Origin: Stenotrophomonas sp. BIO128-Bstrain
Lineage (GTDB): Bacteria > Pseudomonadota > Gammaproteobacteria > Xanthomonadales > Xanthomonadaceae
NCBI RefSeq assembly: GCF_030128875.1
Contig: NZ_CP124620.1
Span: forward strand, 3,224,001-3,288,000
Reading direction: 5' to 3'
Length of the DNA: 64,000 nucleotides
A model generated the notes under the pieces. The model was not told the origin of the DNA, made no database searches, and saw nothing but the letters and a program-made list of their open reading frames with translations. Positions 29,559-37,050 of the stretch are shown here, piece after piece. How positions within the stretch are numbered: position 1 is the stretch's first letter; each line of letters opens with the position of its first letter. The translations under genes and the position numbers were made by a program.

Positions 29559-30074
29559 ATGTCGAACCGATTGAATCTGCTCGTTGCCAGTGCGCTCGCA
29601 CTGGCTGTTTCCCCCGCCGCCTTCGCCGAAAAGCTTGAGATCACCGGTGAACTGATGACCAGCACCTGTTCCGTGGATGCCACCGGCGGCACCGTCACCG
29701 TGCCGATGGGCAAGGTGGATGTGGCGTCGGTCAATGCCGCCGACCGCGCCGGCATGAAGAATTTCAGCATCCTGCTCGACTGCACCGGTTCCGGCGCAGC
29801 CCAGAAGGTGGGCGTGCGCTTCGGCGGCACCCCTGATGGCAGCACCGGCAACCTGGCCTTGGATGCGACGTCTGTTGCCACCAATGTGGGCGTTGCACTG
29901 TATGACGCCAGCGGCAACCAGCAGAAGCTGGGCGAAGACCCGCTGCAGTGGGTCGACATTCCGGCCGCCGGCACGGGCCAGCTGGACTACAGCGCCTGGT
30001 ATTCGTCGCCGGGCCGCAACGCCACTGCCGGTTCCGCCAACGCCACTGGCGACTTTGTCGTTCTGTACGACTGA
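29559..30074 (+). CDS. Type 1-like major fimbrial subunit
   Basis: The 171-residue pilin starts at MSNRLNLLVASALALAVSPA with AAGGA 8 bases upstream. A signal peptide ends at AFA near residue 23. The mature protein has the N-terminal extension KLEITGELMTSTCSVDATGG, the Cys pair (STCSV ... LLDCTG) and a chaperone-recognition C-terminus (ATGDFVVLYD, Tyr next to last). It is the first gene of a plus-strand unit with the chaperone, followed by a hairpin. That arrangement fits a highly expressed major subunit. It may be related to the SMF-1 fimbrillin of Stenotrophomonas maltophilia, which I could not check. Confidence 0.9.
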   Translation: MSNRLNLLVASALALAVSPAAFAEKLEITGELMTSTCSVDATGGTVTVPMGKVDVASVNAADRAGMKNFSILLDCTGSGAAQKVGVRFGGTPDGSTGNLALDATSVATNVGVALYDASGNQQKLGEDPLQWVDIPAAGTGQLDYSAWYSSPGRNATAGSANATGDFVVLYD

Positions 30075-30082
30075 GTCCTGCC

Positions 30083-30111
30083 GTGCCGGCCCGATACCAG
30101 GCCGGCACTTT
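30083..30111 (+). terminator. Attenuator-like hairpin between pilin and chaperone
   Basis: A 9-base perfect stem, GTGCCGGCC/GGCCGGCAC, with an 8-base loop is followed by TTT. It starts 8 bases after the pilin stop. Such a hairpin would protect the pilin mRNA 3' end and lower expression of the chaperone relative to the pilin. Confidence 0.6.
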
Positions 30112-30132
30112 CCCACCCGATGAGGAATGACG

Positions 30133-30855
30133 ATGAAGATTCGTGCAATGACGTGGATGACCGCGCTGCTGGCTGGCGCAGTGGCGCTGCCCGCATCGGC
30201 GGCGGTGACCCTGCAGGGCACGCGTATCGTGCATGACGCCGGCAAGGGACGCGACGTGACCGTAAAGGCGACCAACAGCGGTGATCAGCCCGCCATGGTG
30301 CAGATCTGGATCGACGATGGCGACAGCCATGCGCGGCCGGAAAATGTGCGCACCCCCTTCCGGTTGACCCCGGCCGACCCGCGCCTGCTCCAGGCACACC
30401 AGGGCCAGGCCTACCGCGTGACGTACGCGCCGCGGCCGTCGGAAGCGCCGCTGCCCACCGATCGCGAATCGGTGTTCTATTTCAATCTGCTGGATATTCC
30501 CCCCAAGCCTACCGATGCCGCCGGCAAGAACCTGCTGCAGTTCGCCGTGCGCACCCGGGTGAAGCTGTTCCATCGCCCGGCTGGCCTGCCCGGCAATGCC
30601 CGTGATGCAGCAGGCCAGCTGCAGTGGCGAGCACAGGGCGGCGCTCTGCAGGTGAGCAACCCCAGCGCCTACCACGTGACCATCAGTACGTTGACGCTGC
30701 CCGATGGCCGCAAGGTGGAGGCGGACATGATCGCGCCGGGGGCCGAGGTGCGGCTGCCGCTGCCGAGCGGTGCGGCGATGCCGTCGTCGGTGACGTTCCA
30801 GTGGCTGGACGATTACGGTACCCCGCGCGATGCCGAGGCCGCAGTCGCGCGTTGA
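30133..30855 (+). CDS. Periplasmic fimbrial chaperone, PapD type
   Basis: Two-domain immunoglobulin-like chaperone that holds pilin subunits before delivery to the usher. The start MKIRAMTWMTALLAGAVALP (240 residues) is chosen over an ATG 6 bases earlier because GAGG lies 7 bases before it. After the signal peptide (ending ASAA), family motifs are VTLQGTRIVHDAGKGRDVTV, the signature ESVFYFNLLDIPPKP, and FAVRTRVKLFHRPAGL, with the conserved Arg and Lys that anchor subunit C-termini. It is transcribed away from its presumed usher partner. Confidence 0.93.
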   Translation: MKIRAMTWMTALLAGAVALPASAAVTLQGTRIVHDAGKGRDVTVKATNSGDQPAMVQIWIDDGDSHARPENVRTPFRLTPADPRLLQAHQGQAYRVTYAPRPSEAPLPTDRESVFYFNLLDIPPKPTDAAGKNLLQFAVRTRVKLFHRPAGLPGNARDAAGQLQWRAQGGALQVSNPSAYHVTISTLTLPDGRKVEADMIAPGAEVRLPLPSGAAMPSSVTFQWLDDYGTPRDAEAAVAR

Positions 30856-31271
30856 ACGCAGCCGGGCATGCGTTCGACATCTGCCATGCAGGAAATGTCG
30901 CAACTGGCACGCGCATGTGCGCCCGGTTCAGCGCAGCGCATGCGACACGCATCTGCAACGTTTTCGAATTTGAAAGTTTTCTGATTGGTGTAACAGCACC
31001 TGCGTGCACATCATGGCGCGCCACCGACAACGGGTGGCACGGGCTTGCAATCCCGTAGGACTATCGCGTTGTTTACGCTTGTCTGCCGGCGTCGCTCCTT
31101 CCTGTTGGGCGGCCTCGGCAGGCAATCCGTCCGTGCCCTATGGCGGGCGGTGCGTGGGGCCTTGCGCCCGCCGGCTAACACGCGTTGGTCCCCGGTATTG
31201 CAACCACGCACCGTCCGCCGCCCTCGCCCAGCGCGAGGGCGGCCCCTTGCTTCGCACTCAAGGACGCCGCC
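30856..31271 (+). other. 416-base gap with a structured, possibly regulatory leader
   Basis: No coding frame is convincing here. The second half can fold into several hairpins on the plus strand: GGCGGGC/GCCCGCC (31142-31148 with 31166-31172) and CCCTCGC/GCGAGGG (31221-31227 with 31233-31239), plus a TGCCG/CGGCA pairing near 31087-31122. They lie directly before the frameshifted gene at 31272 and could be its 5' leader or a separate small RNA. Confidence 0.35.
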
Positions 31272-31681
31272 ATGACTTCTTCGCTCTATCCCTATCTGTT
31301 CGCCACACTGGGCGACGCCGTCGAACGCCTGCCGGATGACCTGGCCAAAGCACTGGAAACCACATTGGGCAGCACGATGCGCGCCCACGCCGACGAAGGC
31401 ATCACCCTGCTCGGCTGCCTGCAGCGCATCCGCCACGTGGACGCCACCGATGGCCAGCCGTGGCCGGGCAAAGGACGCAAGCAGCGCTTGGCTTCGCGAT
31501 GGCACGCATCGACCGCGCCAATGCCGGGCTCACCTTGCTGCTGGAACTGCTGCACGCCATCGAGCGCGTACGCGTGGACGGCGATGCCGACCAGCAGGTG
31601 GGCGATGACGTGCGCGAAGGGTTGCTGCTGGCCTGCCGTGGGCTGGCCGAGTATGTGGATGTGCAGTTGCGGGTGGCGTAG
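31272..31681 (+). pseudogene. Small helical protein gene, broken by a one-base frameshift
   Basis: Two adjacent frames read as one protein: MTSSLYPYLFATLGDAVERL through IRHVDATDGQPWPGKGRK, then, in the -1 frame, ALGFAMARIDRANAGLTLLL to LAEYVDVQLRVA and a stop. Adding one G at about 31484 (CAGCGC to CAGGCGC) restores QALGFAMARID and gives an intact protein of about 136 residues. It looks all-alpha and cytoplasmic, with no signal peptide. I do not recognise the family. AAGGA lies before the ATG. No slippery heptamer is present, so programmed frameshifting is unlikely. Either the gene is inactivated or the sequence has a one-base error. Confidence 0.6.
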
Positions 31682-31704
31682 CCAGCTTCCGCGGCACCTC
31701 GGCC

Positions 31705-31739
31705 ACGCCAATCCCTGTCCCTGGCTCAGGGATTGGCGT
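31705..31739. terminator. Bidirectional terminator between convergent genes
   Basis: A perfect 13-base stem, ACGCCAATCCCTG/CAGGGATTGGCGT, with a 9-base loop. It overlaps the stop codon region of the minus-strand adhesin (ends at 31726) and follows the plus-strand frameshifted gene by 23 bases. Confidence 0.7.
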
Positions 31740-32913
31740 CGAACAGCACGGTCATGTCTCCTTCCCAGCGCGAGCCCGGTGTCTTCACCATCTCCAGCAC
31801 CGCGTCACGCCCGGCGGTGAAGCGCAGGGTCGAACGGCGCTGCATCAGGTAACCATCGGGCGTGAAGCGCGGTGCCTGACCGTCATCGGCCAGCAGCACG
31901 GTGTTCTGCGCCGGACGGCCATCGCGCAGGTTGTTCATGCCCGGAAGGGTGACGTCCACCTCCACCGGCACCTGCTTGTCCGCCTGCGGATCATGAATGC
32001 CGCACTGGTCGCCGACGTGGTGCTGGCAGCGCAGCTTCATGCTGAAGTCCATCGACGTGGTCAGATGAAACGGCAGCTCCTGGCGCAGCCTCGCCGGAGC
32101 AGTGCCATGATCGATCCAGGGCGACCAGCCCCCTTCGGGCGCCAACTGTACGCGCGGCGCTTCGGTGGCGAAGCGCACCTGGAAATCGTGGATCACATCG
32201 AACACGAAGTTCATGCGCACGGCCTCGACACCGGTGATGTTGTCGCCCAGATCGATGTCGGCCCCGGCGCCGCCGGTGGTCCAGGTTTCCTGGGCCATGT
32301 AACGGCCATCCTGCAGCGTCATTGCATTGGGCAGGGTAACGTGGATGCCGAGCCCCACGTTCCTGTAGGAGTAGCTGCGGGCATACCGCGTGTTGGTGCT
32401 GTAGCACTCGGTGGGGCTGGCTGGCGTCCGTACCGCCCAACCGCCCAGCGACCATCCACGCCCACCGGCGCCGCGGATGGCCGTGCAACCTCCACTGACG
32501 CCGTAGTACCAGGGATCGGCGCCACCACCGAAGTTGATGCGCATGGACAGCGCCGCAAAGCTGATGGTCGCCTCGAAGGTGCGTCCGCTCGACACCTCCT
32601 GCAGGGTGATCGTACGCGGCGGCGGGAAGCGGATGTAGGTGGTATCACGCCTTGATGTGTCGTCGCTCGGCCCCTCCTTGCGCCAGTACTCACGGTTGCC
32701 GAGATCGAAGATATAGGCCCCGTTTCTATCGCATTCGGCCGGCCTCCAGTTGCAGAAGCTGCCCCGGGGTGTCGTGTTGCGGAATGCGGTATCGCCCGGA
32801 TCCAGGGCGTTGGGCCTGAATTCGCCGGTGACGTTGACGTCCACCACCTGTGCGGTGGCAGGCAACGCCGCCATTACGGCCAGCAACGGGAACAGCCGGA
32901 TGCCAATAGTCAT
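31726..32913 (-). CDS. CS1/Cbl-type fimbrial minor subunit, tip adhesin (CblD/CfaE-like)
   Basis: The 395-residue product has a signal peptide (MTIGIRLFPLLAVMAALPAT, cleaved after TAQ). It then has the two-part build of CfaE/CblD tip proteins: a Cys-containing N-terminal domain (FCNWRPAECDRNGAYIFDLG) and a C-terminal pilin-like part (SMDFSMKLRCQHHVGDQCGI, then VDVTLPGMNNLRDGRPAQNT) ending GDMTVLFDANP. It is the last of four genes in the order chaperone-pilin-usher-tip protein, the order of the Burkholderia cbl operon. Sequence conservation in this family is low, so gene order carries much of the weight. Confidence 0.8.
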   Translation of the reverse strand: MTIGIRLFPLLAVMAALPATAQVVDVNVTGEFRPNALDPGDTAFRNTTPRGSFCNWRPAECDRNGAYIFDLGNREYWRKEGPSDDTSRRDTTYIRFPPPRTITLQEVSSGRTFEATISFAALSMRINFGGGADPWYYGVSGGCTAIRGAGGRGWSLGGWAVRTPASPTECYSTNTRYARSYSYRNVGLGIHVTLPNAMTLQDGRYMAQETWTTGGAGADIDLGDNITGVEAVRMNFVFDVIHDFQVRFATEAPRVQLAPEGGWSPWIDHGTAPARLRQELPFHLTTSMDFSMKLRCQHHVGDQCGIHDPQADKQVPVEVDVTLPGMNNLRDGRPAQNTVLLADDGQAPRFTPDGYLMQRRSTLRFTAGRDAVLEMVKTPGSRWEGDMTVLFDANP

Positions 32914-32947
32914 GCTTTAGACCTGCCTGGTTCGTCGGAACAATGGG

Positions 32948-35461
32948 CTAGTGCGCGACCACCGACGGCGGACAACCGATGCCGCCCACCATCAGTACAT
33001 CGCCTTCGCGGGGGTGACGGCCCTCTTCCATGGTCAGCACACAGCTGATCCGGTTCGGGTAGCGCAGCTCCACCACCGGCGCGCGTGCGCTGAGTTCAAG
33101 GGTGAAGAAGCCTTCTTCCTGGCTGACGCTGCGGCCGGCGTGGTTGATCACCTGCACACCGCGCATGCCGTTGCCATCGGCATCCAGTACCTGACCCATC
33201 ACGGTGAAGGTGCGCAGTACATCCACCGTGGTGTGAACCACGCCGCCCTTGTTGAGGTGGTAGCTGATGGTCGACGGCTGCAGCGCCGCCGCAGGTGCGT
33301 GCCGGCCGTGGAAGTCGAACTGCACCTGTCCCGCACGATAGGCGGTGACCGGAACGAAGTTGCGTCCCGGGCGCAGCTGCACGCCACCGCCACGACTGTC
33401 GTCGGCACGCAACGTGACATCGGGGAAGTCACTGCGCACGTCGACGATGATGCCGGTGTCCACGCTGCCGCTGCGTCCCTGGCCCAGCACGGCAGCATGT
33501 CCTCCCCCGATCACCACGGTGCTGTCCAGGTTGGCGCTGCCGCCAACGTGGCCAGAACCGGCACCGCGATACAGCTGCACATCGCCTTCCAGCAGTGGGC
33601 TCTGCAGATAGGCGCCGGCGCCGGCGCCAATGCCGCTGCGTTCAGCTGTGACCATGCCATTGACGCTGCGCAGGATCTTCCCATCCACACGCTGGGTGGC
33701 GACCGCGGTGACGTAGCCGTCGCGCTGGCCGGCTTCGCCGGTCCGGCTGCCCAGGCTGCCGCTGTAGCTGCGGCGTTCGCTGCCGAGTGACACACTGACG
33801 GTCAGATCGATGCCGCGCTGGCGGCGATAGTGGGTGAAGCGGCTGCCCGGACGGTCGTAGGCCGAGACACGCCAGTTTACGTCATGCCTGCCGAACAGGG
33901 TTTCGCGGCGACCGTAGGAAACGTCGATGCCGGTGCCACGGGTGAAGCCGGAACTGCGGGCCACGCGCAGGCTCGCATTGTCGCGGTGACTGAAGCGATG
34001 GGTGATCGATACGGCCGTGATGTCCTGCCAGCCTCCCCGGGTTTCCCAACGTGGCGGCGCACCCTCGCTGGCGGGCAGCCGATGACGCTGCTCTGCCCAG
34101 CTGCGCGCGTGGTTGGCGACCACCGAACCGGCACGGTAGCGATACAGTCCCTGCAGTTCCACGCCGCGCCCGGCATCGCTGGAGGTGTAGAAATTGGTGT
34201 AGGCGCTGAAGCGATCACTGGCCTGCCAGTCCATCGACAGGCCGGTGGCGCGGCGCGTGCCGATCTGCTGCACGGTGGCACCGGCCACTGCGCGCGGGTG
34301 CAACAGGTAGTTGACCACCGCACCGGCGGCGATCTCGCCTTCCTGCATTGAATGATCGCTGTCGAGCAGGCTGCGCTGCTGGCCGGCGAACGCGCTGTAG
34401 CGCCAGCGCCGGGTGGGATCGCGCCAACGGCTGGGTTTGTGGATCGAGGCGGTTTCGCGCGAGGCCTCCTGGCCGTCTTCAATGACCCGCAGCACCACGT
34501 CGTAGATGCCGCCTGGCAGGCGACGTGTGTCGATCTCCTGCACGCCGGGCTTCACGGCCTGTGTGGCCAGCAGGTTGCCGTCGCGCAGAATCTCCACCAC
34601 ACCGTCGCGGTTGGCGGTGACGTACACCGGATAGACGCTGGCGCTGCGCGTGTCGGCCAGCAGCACATCCGACGAACCGAACATCACCCCCAGCGCGGTG
34701 TCATTCTGCGTACCCGGCGCGCGTGGCTGGCGGATGATGCCCTCGAACGTGGGCAGGAAATAGCCCGCGCGGACGAAATGATCGCCGAGCTCGCGTTGTG
34801 CATACAACGCACTGAGATAGTGCTCCGTGCTGCCGGGTTGGGCGTAGTACTGGTAGCTGCCAACCGTGCTCCACAGACCGATGCTGCCACTCAGTTCAGC
34901 GCTGTAGCGTGCGCTGGCCGGCTGGTCCTGGCCGCCATGCACGGCCAGGCTGTTACGTACGATCAAGCCGTGGCTGCCGGACGCCGGCAGGGCAGTGTTG
35001 CGTTGTTCCGCACTGGCAGTTGCCGGCGTCAACAGGCTCAGCAGCGAATTGGCCAGACTGTAGTGCAGCGCGGCCAGGCCACGGCACTGCGGCGCGCATA
35101 TGCCAAGCGGCAGCGGTTCGGCCAGCTGCTCGGCCCAGCGCGTGCGCTCGCTCTGCGGCCATGGGCTGTCGATGCTTTCGACGAAGCCGATCAGCTGTAC
35201 GCGGTTGTCTTCATGCAGCAGTACTTCGGCGTCGCCCAAGTACTGCCCGTCCAGTTCCACGCGCACGGTCAGCGGATTGCCGAACAGATGCTCGCGGAAC
35301 TCCGCAGGCATGCGGTCGCGCTGCTCCAGCAGGCTGACCTGTGCGTCTGGCGCGCCTGCGGTCGCCTGCGCCGAGGCAGCAGCAAGCATGGCGGCAATGG
35401 CAACCGCCAGTCGCATCGGAACCGGTCGCGGAGGTAGGTGTGAAAGGCGCATAGATGACAT
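32948..35461 (-). CDS. CS1-type outer-membrane fimbrial usher (CblC/TcfC-like)
   Basis: Usher of the alpha (CS1) class, 837 residues from MSSMRLSHLPPRPVPMRLAV; an ATG 9 bases downstream is also possible. After the signal peptide it shows FREHLFGNPLTVRVELDGQY, then the barrel region with LGVMFGSSDVLLADTRSASV and YPVYVTANRDGVVEILRDG. The C-terminal domain contains TFTVMGQVLDADGNGMRGVQ and INHAGRSVSQEEGFFTLEL, followed by YPNRISCVLTMEEG, features of TcfC-type ushers rather than FimD. It begins about 54 bases after the pilin gene. Confidence 0.9.
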   Translation of the reverse strand: MSSMRLSHLPPRPVPMRLAVAIAAMLAAASAQATAGAPDAQVSLLEQRDRMPAEFREHLFGNPLTVRVELDGQYLGDAEVLLHEDNRVQLIGFVESIDSPWPQSERTRWAEQLAEPLPLGICAPQCRGLAALHYSLANSLLSLLTPATASAEQRNTALPASGSHGLIVRNSLAVHGGQDQPASARYSAELSGSIGLWSTVGSYQYYAQPGSTEHYLSALYAQRELGDHFVRAGYFLPTFEGIIRQPRAPGTQNDTALGVMFGSSDVLLADTRSASVYPVYVTANRDGVVEILRDGNLLATQAVKPGVQEIDTRRLPGGIYDVVLRVIEDGQEASRETASIHKPSRWRDPTRRWRYSAFAGQQRSLLDSDHSMQEGEIAAGAVVNYLLHPRAVAGATVQQIGTRRATGLSMDWQASDRFSAYTNFYTSSDAGRGVELQGLYRYRAGSVVANHARSWAEQRHRLPASEGAPPRWETRGGWQDITAVSITHRFSHRDNASLRVARSSGFTRGTGIDVSYGRRETLFGRHDVNWRVSAYDRPGSRFTHYRRQRGIDLTVSVSLGSERRSYSGSLGSRTGEAGQRDGYVTAVATQRVDGKILRSVNGMVTAERSGIGAGAGAYLQSPLLEGDVQLYRGAGSGHVGGSANLDSTVVIGGGHAAVLGQGRSGSVDTGIIVDVRSDFPDVTLRADDSRGGGVQLRPGRNFVPVTAYRAGQVQFDFHGRHAPAAALQPSTISYHLNKGGVVHTTVDVLRTFTVMGQVLDADGNGMRGVQVINHAGRSVSQEEGFFTLELSARAPVVELRYPNRISCVLTMEEGRHPREGDVLMVGGIGCPPSVVAH

Positions 35462-35515
35462 TGGCCTTCCTGCCGCACGCGCGGTGGGGCAGGAAGGCAC
35501 AGAGCTCGGCAGGCG

Positions 35516-36010
35516 TCAGATGTCGCTTTCGAAGATCATGTGGAACTGACCGCCGTAATTACCCTGCTTGTAACCGCCGCCCGGTTCGGTAGGCGCGATG
35601 GCGAAGGCCAGAGACTTGCCGGATGCGGCCTGGGCTGCGTTGGCAACGGTGATCTTGGCGGCGGCCGTTGCCGGCACGACCACGTTGTCCAGTTTCACCA
35701 CCAGATCCACGACGTCCGCGGCCGAGGCCATCTGCGCCGGGGCGGACAGATAGGCGGTGATGGCAGCCGGCGACTTCACGTTGATCACGCGACCGGTCAG
35801 TTCGCCGAGCACTTGGCGTGCGGTATCCCACGGCAGATTCTGCGGCAGGCCTTCCCAGCCGTCCGGCGTGGACACCTGCAGGCCGGCAACGTTGGGCACG
35901 TCAGCCGACACATTGACGGTGATCGATTTGGTTTCGGTAGCCGCAAAGCTGACGGCCGGGGTGATGAGCAGGACTGCCGCAGCCGCCATCGCGTGTTTCA
36001 AGAAGGACAT
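35516..36010 (-). CDS. CS1-type major fimbrial subunit (CblA-like)
   Basis: The 164-residue pilin starts MSFLKHAMAAAAVLLITPAV, with AGGAG 8 bases upstream and a signal peptide ending at SFA. As usual for CS1 pilins it has no Cys in the mature part, so no disulphide, and it ends with YKQGNYGGQFHMIFESDI, the G-x-Y-x-G...F-E pattern of CblA/CooA. The early mature sequence TETKSITVNVSADVPNVAGL also fits. It would form the cable-like shaft assembled by the usher downstream. Confidence 0.9.
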   Translation of the reverse strand: MSFLKHAMAAAAVLLITPAVSFAATETKSITVNVSADVPNVAGLQVSTPDGWEGLPQNLPWDTARQVLGELTGRVINVKSPAAITAYLSAPAQMASAADVVDLVVKLDNVVVPATAAAKITVANAAQAASGKSLAFAIAPTEPGGGYKQGNYGGQFHMIFESDI

Positions 36011-36119
36011 TCAGATACTCCTGGGTGAATGGGTACAAAAGCCAGGACAAGGGCAAAGCTGTCCCATCGGACTCCTGGCGGGCCCGGGCGGGACAATGGC
36101 GTTGGTGGGGGACGGACGG

Positions 36120-36854
36120 TCAGCGGCGGCTGTCGATGCTGCGCTGGCGTTCGCCCTCCTTCAGGTCGTAACGGATGAAATGCGTATCGTCAGACGCCAG
36201 CACGTGAGAGCGACCGGGGCGTACGTGCACGATGATTCCGGGCGTACAGGCGTCGACCTTGGCCCGCTCGCACTGGCGCAGGTTTTCCAGAACAATGGTG
36301 GCGTTGCCGTGGTTGTGGATCTGGCCGGACTCGATGCGGGTGTCATAGCGCGGGTGTTGTGGCGCGATGAACAGCACGGTGCCGAAGCCGGTGAACACGC
36401 GGATGGCCGAGGAAAGCTCTGCGGCCTGCTGTGCCTGTTCCTCGCTGAGCGAGAATTCCTCGGCACTCGGCGCCACCGGCACGAAGCGCAGGCGGTAGTA
36501 GCGTTCCTCGTCGCGCAGGCCCCGATACACCAGTCGTGTGGCCTGCTGGCCGTTGCCTGCGATGATCAGGCGACTGGGACTGGCGATGACCCCATGCGCC
36601 CCAGGCGCGTTGCGCACCAACGATGGCGCATCCACCGGAACTTCGACGGGCTTGTCATCGGCATCGAAAACGATCTCTGCCACTTCCACCCGGACGTAGG
36701 CGGTGCCGGCGCCGGTATTGCGGATGCGTTTGAGCAGGTTGCTGCTGCCGGGCTGCAGGTAGTCGAAGAGGACGCCGACATTGATCTGCGGTGCGCTGGC
36801 GTGACTGGGGAACGCCAGCGCACACAGCAGCAGGACATGGACGACACGTGACAT
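36120..36854 (-). CDS. CS1-type periplasmic fimbrial chaperone (CblB-like)
   Basis: First gene of the alpha-fimbrial operon. The 244-residue product has a signal peptide (MSRVVHVLLLCALAFPSHAS) and the PapD-like fold of CS1 chaperones: INVGVLFDYLQPGSSNLLKR, RNTGAGTAYVRVEVAEIVFD, then RYYRLRFVPVAPSAEEF, and a second domain with FTGFGTVLFIAPQHPRYDT. The sequence differs from the chaperone at 30133, which supports two independent systems. A 109-base gap separates it from the pilin. Confidence 0.88.
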   Translation of the reverse strand: MSRVVHVLLLCALAFPSHASAPQINVGVLFDYLQPGSSNLLKRIRNTGAGTAYVRVEVAEIVFDADDKPVEVPVDAPSLVRNAPGAHGVIASPSRLIIAGNGQQATRLVYRGLRDEERYYRLRFVPVAPSAEEFSLSEEQAQQAAELSSAIRVFTGFGTVLFIAPQHPRYDTRIESGQIHNHGNATIVLENLRQCERAKVDACTPGIIVHVRPGRSHVLASDDTHFIRYDLKEGERQRSIDSRR

Positions 36855-36908
36855 GGGACCGCTCGTTTTCAGGAGCGTGAAGTGTGTCGTCGCGTCAAAC
36901 GCACGGCT

Positions 36909-36924
36909 ATGAAAATAGTTGTAA
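36909..36924 (-). promoter_or_regulatory. Shared 16-bp element upstream of the CS1-type operon
   Basis: In gene orientation TTACAACTATTTTCAT, 13/16 matches to the 29455 copy and with the same T at the third position as the autotransporter copy. It ends 54 bases before the chaperone ATG. The rest of the 196-base gap up to thiL is A+T-richer than average (an AGAATTC stretch near 36950) and holds no gene. Confidence 0.45.
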
Positions 36925-37050
36925 GCCGAAGCGCGCAGCGGCGAATTCGGAGAATTCCTAAATGCTCATCGCCCGTGCTGCCAGCATGGCCGGCCACCAT
37001 GGCCCCTTGCCCGCAGCCGCGTACCGGCAGGACACCAATCCCTGCCGCAC

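Noticed and set aside
31460..31681. Stand-alone 73-codon gene
   Set aside because: The sequence continues directly from the frame starting at 31272, and its supposed start region (MAGQRTQAAL) is just the part near the frameshift. It is better read as the second half of one broken gene.
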